Below, piece by piece: positions 6,211 to 12,011 of a DNA stretch of 26,528 bases. The stretch is from positions 1 to 26,528 of the IMG/VR virus record IMGVR_UViG_3300042328_002244; one strand, written 5' to 3'. The position numbers and the translations under genes are program-made. The stretch comes from a virus. Positions within the stretch are counted from its first letter, which is position 1. The number at the start of each line of letters is the position of its first letter. Under the pieces are notes generated by a model. It saw only the letters and a list, made by a program, of their open reading frames with translations. It was not told the DNA's origin and ran no database searches.

Positions 6211-6286
6211 TGGTTGCAGGTACGGGATTTGCACCCATGATCTTCTGGTTATGAGCCAGACGACTTAACTACTTGTCCAACCTGCG
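6211..6286 (-). tRNA. tRNA-Met (CAT), initiator-type, with encoded CCA
   Basis: The anticodon arm is TCTGG-CTCATAA-CCAGA (anticodon CAT). The first acceptor pair is an unpaired C1xA72, and the D-stem has A11:U24; both are hallmarks of bacterial initiator tRNA and differ from elongator tRNA-Met. The end ...ACCTGCA-ACCA encodes CCA, as in E. coli initiator tRNA. Departures: the three G:C pairs normally closing the initiator anticodon stem are U29:A41, G30:C40, G31:C39, and the T-loop is TGCAAAT, with G where U55 is almost universal. The gene starts one nucleotide after the stop codon of the upstream 74-aa protein gene. Confidence 0.9.
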
Positions 6287-6287
6287 G

Positions 6288-6512
6288 TTAAAAATTAATT
6301 ACTTGTCGATAACCATTTTCGTAAACTTCTACGATTCTAAACTCAGGTCTACAGCGGACTGCATCTTTAGCTAACTGCAGTCCATCTAATTTACCATTCG
6401 TATTTAGAAAGAGATGCGCACTGTAAGCAGTAACGTATTCTCCTTTTGAATCGATGATTTCGTAACTTACAATTTTGCGTTGTAAGGGTTCGACAAATTC
6501 TTGCTTTTCCAT
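6288..6512 (-). CDS. hypothetical protein, 74 aa
   Basis: A small protein starting MEKQEFVEPLQRKIVSYEII with mixed strands and helices: a likely beta hairpin (VSYEIIDSKGEYVTAYSAHLF), a helix (LDGLQLAKDAVR) and a final strand pair (FRIVEVYENGYRQVINF). It has no signal peptide, membrane segment or metal motif, and I do not recognise the family. It begins 2 nt after the stop of the 90-aa gene, and its own stop is separated by one nucleotide from the 5' end of tRNA-Met. The mRNA and tRNA cluster are therefore probably one transcript, and RNase P cleavage of the tRNA would trim this mRNA right at its stop codon. Confidence 0.7.
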   Translation of the reverse strand: MEKQEFVEPLQRKIVSYEIIDSKGEYVTAYSAHLFLNTNGKLDGLQLAKDAVRCRPEFRIVEVYENGYRQVINF

Positions 6513-6514
6513 TT

Positions 6515-6787
6515 TTACTTTCTACGAGAACATTCCAAAAGAACGTCGTGAATAAGGTGGCGGGTTCTATAATCTACAATTCGGCCCTTTTCATCTACAG
6601 GGCATTCGCGCAATGCTTGTTCAAGATCAAATTGTGGCCCAAAAACTTCGGCCATGCACTTCACTTTCCTCAAAATACCAATTTCTTTATACTTGAGGAT
6701 GGCCCAAAGACAATCAATTTGAGCCATGTTAGAATTGCGGATTGCTTCTGTAAGCGTAGGAATTTCAGTTTCTGTTTGAGTTTGCAT
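6515..6787 (-). CDS. hypothetical protein, 90 aa
   Basis: Starts MQTQTETEIPTLTEAIRNS and is mostly helical. Conserved-looking features are WAILKYKEIGILRKVKCMAEVFG in the middle and YRTRHLIHDVLLECSRRK at the C-terminus. There are three cysteines but no paired CxxC motif. There is no signal peptide or membrane helix. The family is not recognised. It lies between the chitosanase-like gene (30-nt gap, the widest in this unit) and the 74-aa gene (2-nt gap), so it belongs to the same minus-strand transcript. The plus-strand frame across it is a shadow. Confidence 0.65.
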   Translation of the reverse strand: MQTQTETEIPTLTEAIRNSNMAQIDCLWAILKYKEIGILRKVKCMAEVFGPQFDLEQALRECPVDEKGRIVDYRTRHLIHDVLLECSRRK

Positions 6788-6817
6788 ATGTAAATACTAA
6801 CAAATTTGCGCTCAAAG

Positions 6818-7486
6818 TCAAGCTATTTTAGTTCCGTTTGCCAGAAAAGTTTTAGACAAATCCCAATTGTCTTGGTCAATAGCTGTTAAAAAGTTTTGTG
6901 TTCTATATATTGTTTTTGTGAGAATACTGTTTGAATGCTTTTTAAGCCATTCGTGTCTTGTTTTAACGTAAGCTTTAATCCATTCTTTTTCGTCTCCACC
7001 CGAAGCTGGAACAGTTTCTGAAAATCTATTTCTTAAAAATTTTAAGATAGAACCAGAATGAATAAAAGAATCATAAATAACAAGCATTGACAAATTTAAT
7101 TTAAATCCATTTTTAGTAAACCATGCTTTTGCTGGCTCCCAATAATGAATATCAAAAAATTGGTCTTGCGTTCTTTGCATTATGGGATCTTTACTTGCTT
7201 CTTTTAAAATAGCAATGAGATTTTTGTCAGTAACAAGAGAACGGACTCCGATTTTGTCTTTATAAGGCTCGAACTTTTCCGCAATAGAGCCTTCATTTTT
7301 AATATACAAATTAACAAGCGCATTAAGATTTCCCCACTCGGTTGTTTGGCTTTTACCGTAGGTGATTTGCTTGATTCCGTTTGGTCCGTCTTCATATAAA
7401 GAAATACACCCATAATCTCCTTCGGGCGAACCACTTTCGAAGACGTTTACGATTTTTTGAATTTTATTTTTAATTTCTTCAGACAT
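6818..7486 (-). CDS. chitosanase (GH46)-like glycoside hydrolase, probable cell-wall lytic enzyme
   Basis: The 222-residue protein has the N-terminal pattern of the GH46/lysozyme-like fold found in phage hydrolases: VFESGSPEGDYG (Glu17), ISLYEDGPNG (Asp33), and ITYGKSQTTEWGNLNALVNLY at about 41-61. In GH46 enzymes a Glu in the first motif and an Asp about 16-18 residues later are the catalytic pair; E17 and D33 fit. A helical second half (DPIMQRTQDQFFDIHYW, LSMLVIYDSFIHSG) matches the rest of the fold. There is no signal peptide, so release would need a holin, or the protein could be virion-borne. In phages such proteins are usually annotated as chitosanase or endolysin; peptidoglycan may be the real substrate. 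Its start overlaps the end of the GMP reductase gene by 8 nt. Confidence 0.75.
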   Translation of the reverse strand: MSEEIKNKIQKIVNVFESGSPEGDYGCISLYEDGPNGIKQITYGKSQTTEWGNLNALVNLYIKNEGSIAEKFEPYKDKIGVRSLVTDKNLIAILKEASKDPIMQRTQDQFFDIHYWEPAKAWFTKNGFKLNLSMLVIYDSFIHSGSILKFLRNRFSETVPASGGDEKEWIKAYVKTRHEWLKKHSNSILTKTIYRTQNFLTAIDQDNWDLSKTFLANGTKIA

Positions 7487-8471
7487 ATCTAATCCTTATG
7501 TCCATTTTACACAATTTATATGGATCTGTAGTTCCAGCATAAGACATTGCTGATTTAATCCCTTGCTCGAATCTTTTCATTAAATCAATCATTGAGTCTT
7601 CAAAAACAAATAAAGTGGTTTGTTTCCCTTCCACGTATTTATCTTCGCCTTTATTTTGGGCGGAAGCTGAACCATAAAATAATTTATATTCTTTCTTTTC
7701 GCTTGAGTATGGAGCTGGACTATCAAAACACGAAGCAAAAAGAGAACCAACCATAATTAATGAAGCCCCAGCGTGTAATGCTTTGCAAACATCACCGACT
7801 TCCCTAATTTGACCGTCTGCAATGATTGGAACTTTTCTTGCGATTACTGAATTGTTCATTGCTTCAGAAATCTCTTTGACGAGGGAGTACATTGGAGTTC
7901 CAACTCCAGTTGTATTATAGGTAGTACAAGCGTATCCCATTGAAAGTCCAACCTTGATAATGTCTGCGCCCCAATCAACTAAATCTTTTGCTCCTTCTAC
8001 TGAACCCACATTACCTACAATTAGGATTGGCTTCTTCTTCCAAGGAAGAGAGTGAAAGTATTTGCAGATTTTTTTAACATTTAAATTATGTCCATGAGCG
8101 ACATCAATTGTTACATAGTGAACTGGAGCGCAAGAATCAGCAAGTTCTTCAAGAAATTGATAATCTTTTTCCTTCACCCCGACACTAATACTAACTAAAA
8201 GTTCGCCGTTTTTCTTTACGATCCAGTTCAAAATGTCTTCATAATCATAAAATCTATGAAGAATATAAAAGTATCCAGCCCTAGCTAATTCTTCTGCTTT
8301 CTCAAAAGAAATAGTACAAGCCATGTTTGATGGTAAAACTGGATTATTGAATAACCAATGAGAAGAACTAAACGACGGCAATTTAATCTTTGTAGAGAGT
8401 TCGTCTCTAGATAAGACTTCTGAATAATTTGGAACTAATATTACGTCTCTGTATGACAGTGCTAATTTCAT
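7479..8471 (-). CDS. GMP reductase / IMP dehydrogenase-family enzyme
   Basis: The 330-residue TIM-barrel protein begins LSYRDVILVPNYSEV as in GMP reductase and IMP dehydrogenase. ILIVGNVGS (about 150-157) and ADIIKVGLSMGYACTTYNTTGVG (about 169-191) form the nucleotide-phosphate loop with the catalytic cysteine at 182. VPIIADGQIREVGDVCKALHAGASLIMVGS (about 213-243) completes the phosphate site, and YGSASAQNKG (about 268-277) matches the flap region. The CBS pair typical of IMP dehydrogenase is absent and the length fits GMP reductase, which converts GMP to IMP using NADPH. The reverse assignment, a minimal IMP dehydrogenase, cannot be excluded without an alignment. It is coupled to the 84-aa gene by an ATGA junction. 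A phage copy would reroute purines during infection. Confidence 0.88.
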   Translation of the reverse strand: MKLALSYRDVILVPNYSEVLSRDELSTKIKLPSFSSSHWLFNNPVLPSNMACTISFEKAEELARAGYFYILHRFYDYEDILNWIVKKNGELLVSISVGVKEKDYQFLEELADSCAPVHYVTIDVAHGHNLNVKKICKYFHSLPWKKKPILIVGNVGSVEGAKDLVDWGADIIKVGLSMGYACTTYNTTGVGTPMYSLVKEISEAMNNSVIARKVPIIADGQIREVGDVCKALHAGASLIMVGSLFASCFDSPAPYSSEKKEYKLFYGSASAQNKGEDKYVEGKQTTLFVFEDSMIDLMKRFEQGIKSAMSYAGTTDPYKLCKMDIRIRYV

Positions 8472-8722
8472 GATAATTTACTAATTAAAATACAAAGATT
8501 TCCTAAAGAATCTCCAACTACGCAATAACCCTCCAGTAAGATTCCATCTTTTGATAACGTCACTCTTGGGCCAACATTCATAAAAATTTCTTGATGTTCT
8601 TTTATCTTAAAGACAAAAGCTCCTGCGGCACTTTCCAAGGTAACATTTGAAAATTCTTTATCTAATAAATCTGAAAAAATTTTATTTGCCCCGACGATTT
8701 TTATATCTGCTATTTTGTCCAT
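8468..8722 (-). CDS. hypothetical protein, 84 aa
   Basis: Starts MDKIADIKIVGANKIFSDLLD and appears to be an alpha/beta protein with several short strands (GAFVFKIKEHQEIFMNVGPRV, GILLEGYCVVGDSLGNLCIL). It has no signal peptide, membrane segment or recognisable motif; the family is not known to me. Its start overlaps the end of the nuclease-like gene by 13 nt and its stop overlaps the start of the GMP reductase gene (ATGA), so the three are probably translated together. Confidence 0.7.
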   Translation of the reverse strand: MDKIADIKIVGANKIFSDLLDKEFSNVTLESAAGAFVFKIKEHQEIFMNVGPRVTLSKDGILLEGYCVVGDSLGNLCILISKLS

Positions 8723-9222
8723 ATGTAAGTTTTCATACTATTACAGATGTCTTCCATTTTAATCAATGAAATTTCATCTTTTCTACCATCTCTAGTATAT
8801 TTTGCATACAAGGCTTCTTTGGACGAAGAGACTTTCTTGTTTTGAACTATTCTTTCGCACAAGGTAACAAGATTCTTTCTGTTTATAATAAGAAAATCAG
8901 ACTCTCTTTCAAAAGCAATGTAGTCAGCCGCGCCGTAAAGCCAACCATCTGCCCCAGCCACATTTTTAAATTCGACCCAAATCAGGTCGTCTGCAGTTAG
9001 CGAGTCTGATCTTGAAATTTTCTTTCGAGCTTTAACGTCAAAGGTATAAATTTTTTTGTTTTTATCTTCTACGAAGAAATCAATATGAGAAAGCTGCTGT
9101 CTTTTTGAAGCGTCTTTAACTAAAAATCCTTTTGATAGCGCAATTTTTTTAAATGTATTTTCCGCAAGATCGGAGTCTTTTTGATTTTGCCCAGTGTGAT
9201 CGAAGCGGTTTCTGTACCCCAT
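8710..9222 (-). CDS. PD-(D/E)XK-type nuclease-like protein
   Basis: The 170-residue protein carries a pattern typical of the PD-(D/E)XK nuclease fold: Glu21 in a first helix (DLAENTFKKIALSKGF), then HIDFFVED with Asp48, and YTFDVKAR with Asp62 and Lys64. These residues would bind Mg2+ and activate water. The strand VEFKNV (around residue 83) follows the core. There is no DNA-binding domain that I can name. Such small phage proteins may act as Holliday-junction or repair nucleases, or as restriction-like enzymes; only the fold class is suggested here. It is the first gene of the long minus-strand unit and faces the tail module across a 52-nt divergent gap (9223-9274) that must hold both promoters. 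Confidence 0.6.
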   Translation of the reverse strand: MGYRNRFDHTGQNQKDSDLAENTFKKIALSKGFLVKDASKRQQLSHIDFFVEDKNKKIYTFDVKARKKISRSDSLTADDLIWVEFKNVAGADGWLYGAADYIAFERESDFLIINRKNLVTLCERIVQNKKVSSSKEALYAKYTRDGRKDEISLIKMEDICNSMKTYIWTK

Positions 9223-9274
9223 ATAGTAAGTGTAATCTTTTTTGATTAAAAGTCAAATCCTATTATTATAAATT

Positions 9275-10309
9275 ATGACAATTTCTAGAGATGAACTGAG
9301 TCTTCAAGCAAGAAGGGAGTTGGGAAAATCTTTTATTGAGTTGGAGCCAAGCGCAATTTTAGAATTTTATGAAATGTATTTTGATGTAGATCAAGAGCCC
9401 TTTAGATTCCATTCTGGAACAAATGGTTTAACAAAAGATATTATTTGGTCTGGAAAAAAATACTTCGCTTCAGCAATTGAAGTGGAAGGTTTTGAGGCAA
9501 ACATACTTGGCCGCTTGCCAAGACCCAAGGTGACAGTAGCAAATACGGATTCTATTCTTTCTAACATTCTAAGAGATTATTCTGATTTTAGAAATGGAAA
9601 ATTTGTTAGAATAAGAGTGTTTTTAAAAAATATAGATAACGAAAATTTTGATGAAAATCAAAATCCATTCGGCACTCCAAATCCTTTGAGTTATATTTCA
9701 AAGGAAAAATATATAGTTTCTCAAAAATTAATTGAAAATAAAGTATTGCTTCAGTTTGAATTAATCAGTCCGTTTGATTTGGAAAGTTTAGAAACTGCAA
9801 CTCGCGCAATTTATGGAAGATATTGTTATTGGCAATATAGGGGAACTGGATGTGGTTATCAAGGAGATTTAATTTGTCAGGAAAATGATAAAAATTTTTC
9901 TCAATTACCATTGGGTCGGTTAAAAATAAACTCAAGCAAATTTAAAAATGGAACATTTGAAGAAACAATTAAGCAATATTTATGGCTAGAAGATAAAAAT
10001 TATGTCAAAGGGGATATAGTTTATATAAGTAATATAGATTTTAATGGATTTAAAGATCCACCAAGAACTTGGTTTGTTTGCGTTGGTGATCATACTTCTT
10101 CAAGATTTTTAAGCCCAAATAAGTCGCCCGATCTTTGGCAAAAAGATGGTTGTTCAAAAACTATAAATGCTTGCAAAAAAAGATTTCAATCTGCAGTTGC
10201 TGTATATATTGGGGGTATTGAGTATTTACCAAATAATGATTTTGATACCGTAAATGGAATTTTGCCATTTGGCGGCTTCCCTGGAACCGATAGATTCCAA
10301 TATGAATAA
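9275..10309 (+). CDS. tail tip protein L-like (lambda gpL family, iron-sulfur)
   Basis: The 344-residue protein starts with the gpL-like N-terminal domain: SAILEFYEMYFD, FRFHSGTNGL, IIWSGKKYFASAIEVEGFE, LPRPKVTVANTD. Further on are the cysteines that in lambda gpL bind a [4Fe-4S] cluster. Here they are C184, C193, C201 and the pair C293/C300 in GCSKTINACKKRF, then the conserved ending LPFGGFPG. Between C201 and C293 lies an insertion (about 230-292) with KQYLWLEDKNYVKGDIVYI ... TWFVCVGDHTS ... SPDLWQ, which resembles a CBM5/12-type chitin-binding module. gpL closes the tail tube at the tip. No clear Shine-Dalgarno precedes the ATG. The next gene overlaps by 8 nt. This is the first gene of the tail-tip operon. 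Confidence 0.9.
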   Translation: MTISRDELSLQARRELGKSFIELEPSAILEFYEMYFDVDQEPFRFHSGTNGLTKDIIWSGKKYFASAIEVEGFEANILGRLPRPKVTVANTDSILSNILRDYSDFRNGKFVRIRVFLKNIDNENFDENQNPFGTPNPLSYISKEKYIVSQKLIENKVLLQFELISPFDLESLETATRAIYGRYCYWQYRGTGCGYQGDLICQENDKNFSQLPLGRLKINSSKFKNGTFEETIKQYLWLEDKNYVKGDIVYISNIDFNGFKDPPRTWFVCVGDHTSSRFLSPNKSPDLWQKDGCSKTINACKKRFQSAVAVYIGGIEYLPNNDFDTVNGILPFGGFPGTDRFQYE

Positions 10310-10706
10310 AATATCAATTTTTAAAGAAATTGACGCAATTGTTCCATTTTTAAAAAACGAAGGGGAAAGAAATTTATTTTGCGAAGTTTGCGGATTAATT
10401 GGTTTAACAGAAAATAATAAATTTATCTATCAAAGAATGCAAAACCGCTCAAAGGAGCCAGATAAATATTTTATAATAGATCCTTATGATTATTTGTCTT
10501 TCATAAAAGAAAATAAAATTTTAGGTATTTTTCATAGCCACTTGTCTGGCGATGAATTTGCGTCTTTATTTGACGAAAGAACTTCGGAAAATTGCTGCCT
10601 TCCATTTATTATTTATTCAATAACAACTGAAAAATTTTTTATTTATGAACCTCAATACAAGGATTATGATGTAAATATTATACAAAGGTTAAAGGAGAAA
10701 ATGTGA
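10302..10706 (+). CDS. JAMM/MPN metallopeptidase, tail assembly (lambda gpK N-terminal-like)
   Basis: The true start is the ATG at 10302 (MNKISIFKEIDAIVPFL), overlapping the gpL-like gene by 8 nt; the frame opens further upstream only inside that gene. The 134-residue protein has a complete JAMM motif: Glu28 in CEVCGLIG, HSH at 78-80, then exactly seven residues to Ser88 and two more to Asp91 (HSHLSGDEFASLFD). This binds Zn2+ in MPN+ peptidases. In lambda gpK this domain is fused to an NlpC/P60 peptidase; here only the JAMM domain is present and no NlpC/P60 gene follows in the window. It probably acts in tail-tip maturation or during entry. An AAAGGAG at 10691-10697 near its end serves the next gene. 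Confidence 0.9.
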   Translation: MNKISIFKEIDAIVPFLKNEGERNLFCEVCGLIGLTENNKFIYQRMQNRSKEPDKYFIIDPYDYLSFIKENKILGIFHSHLSGDEFASLFDERTSENCCLPFIIYSITTEKFFIYEPQYKDYDVNIIQRLKEKM

Positions 10707-11368
10707 CGACGGTTAAATTTCATGGTTTTTTAAAAAAGAAATACGGAGATTCAGTTAAACTAAATCTTGGTAGAATTACCGATTTGGTTAGCGCCATTGA
10801 TTCTATAAAAAAAGATTTTAGAAAAACTTTAAATGAACTTTCTCAAAATGGGAAGCATTACTCTGTAATTGCTTCTGAGATGGGAAAGGTATTAGAAGTG
10901 GTTCCAACGGTGATAGGATTTGGAAAATGGGCAATTCTCATAGCAGCAGTAATTTTAATGGTTGTTGGTATTGGGTGGGCAATAATGGCGGGTTTTACAT
11001 TAGCAATGCTTGCTGGTGTGGGCACTGCTGCAACATTGGCATCAATGACTGCTGGTTTTTTAATAATGACTGGAATTAGTTTGGCAGTGACTGCATTAAC
11101 GATGCCCAAACCAAATGCTCCGCCTAAACAAGGTAGGGCCACAGGAGGAGCTACTCAAACTTCATCCGCCAGAGCAAAATCTTATCTTTTTGACACAAGT
11201 CAAAACAGAGCTTTTCAAGGCGGAATAATTCCAATAGGTTATGGAAAATATAAAATTGCAAGCAAAATCATAAATATTTCTATAAAAAATTACGAACAAT
11301 CGATTAATTTTGAAAAAAGCTTGCAAGAAGATTTTTTAGAAACATCTAACTTAGGCATAAATGACTAA
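10703..11368 (+). CDS. tail assembly protein I-like (lambda gpI family), copy 1
   Basis: The gene starts with a GTG at 10703 that overlaps the JAMM gene stop (GTGA) and has a good Shine-Dalgarno (AAAGGAG) 5 nt upstream. The 221-residue protein has the gpI layout. An N-terminal ubiquitin-like domain (VKFHGFLKKKYGDSVKLNL ... DLVSAIDSIKKDF) is followed by VVPTVIGFG, a long hydrophobic Ala/Gly-rich segment (about 73-133) with probable membrane-crossing helices, and then GGATQTSSARAKSYLFDTSQNRAFQGGIIPIGYGKYKIASKII. The last part is the conserved C-terminal core seen in gpI and J-proximal proteins. In lambda, gpI acts with gpL, gpK and gpJ to start tail assembly. A second, related copy follows immediately. 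Confidence 0.87.
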   Translation: MTTVKFHGFLKKKYGDSVKLNLGRITDLVSAIDSIKKDFRKTLNELSQNGKHYSVIASEMGKVLEVVPTVIGFGKWAILIAAVILMVVGIGWAIMAGFTLAMLAGVGTAATLASMTAGFLIMTGISLAVTALTMPKPNAPPKQGRATGGATQTSSARAKSYLFDTSQNRAFQGGIIPIGYGKYKIASKIINISIKNYEQSINFEKSLQEDFLETSNLGIND

Positions 11369-12011
11369 TATAATCATTAAAGGCGCTCTTGGTAAAAAAT
11401 TTGGAGAATTTTTTAAATTTAAAATAAAAAATCCATTGGAAGCTTTTAGAGCTATAGAAGTAAATAGAAGTGGTTTTTTTGTCGAGTTGAAAAAATTAAG
11501 TCAAATGGGCTGCGACTATGCCATTATAGTTGATGGCGAAATTATAAAAGATAAACATGAATTAGAAGAGAATAAAAAAATAAAAACTATTTTTATTATT
11601 CCTACGATAATTGGAACTGGTTTTTTAGCTCCGATGATTGCTGCTGCAATAGGTCTTGCGGGCAGTAAAATTGCTATTTTTGTAATAGGAACAGTTCTAC
11701 AAACAGCTTTTTCGTTAGGTGTTTCGTTTTTAATTTCAAGTTTGCAAAAAACGGCAGCTCCGCCACAACAAAAAATTGCAGTTGGTGGTGCTACTGCTGC
11801 AGTTGAAGCAAGGGGAAAATCTTTTATTTTTTCCAATTCTGAAAATACTGCGAAACAAGGTTCTTCAATTCCAGTTGGTTATGGAAAATTTAAAGTGAAT
11901 AGTAATGTGGTTGCAATAAATATTAAAAATTACAACTCAAATATCACTAATGTAATTGAATTTACGCAGTTGCAACAATCATCTTTTATTTCTGATTTCA
12001 TAGCAAATTAA
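11361..12011 (+). CDS. tail assembly protein I-like, copy 2 (tandem paralogue)
   Basis: The 216-residue protein repeats the layout of its upstream neighbour. An N-terminal ubiquitin-like part (IIIKGALGKKFGEFFKFKI, NPLEAFRAIEVNRSGF) is followed by FIIPTIIGTG, a hydrophobic Ala/Gly/Ile-rich segment (about 85-127), and the C-terminal GGATAAVEARGKSFIFSNSENTAKQGSSIPVGYGKFKVNSNVV. The shared landmarks GGAT, ARxKS, F.....N.A.QG..IP.GYGK.K make a tandem duplication the simplest explanation, though the copies have diverged strongly. The ATG overlaps the first copy by 8 nt and the stop overlaps the next ATG (TAATG). Most lambda-like tails have one gpI; here the two copies may form a heteromer or serve the two halves of the split gpJ-like protein. 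Confidence 0.82.
   Translation: MTNIIIKGALGKKFGEFFKFKIKNPLEAFRAIEVNRSGFFVELKKLSQMGCDYAIIVDGEIIKDKHELEENKKIKTIFIIPTIIGTGFLAPMIAAAIGLAGSKIAIFVIGTVLQTAFSLGVSFLISSLQKTAAPPQQKIAVGGATAAVEARGKSFIFSNSENTAKQGSSIPVGYGKFKVNSNVVAINIKNYNSNITNVIEFTQLQQSSFISDFIAN

Noticed and set aside
9267-9274. T4-late-promoter-like TATAAATT before the gpL-like gene
   Set aside because: It lies directly against the ATG, which would give a transcript starting inside the gene; most likely A/T-rich chance.
10858-11836. Minus-strand frames opposite the two gpI-like genes
   Set aside because: They lie inside strongly supported plus-strand genes and encode Ala/Pro/Ile-rich strings expected from the antisense of hydrophobic segments.
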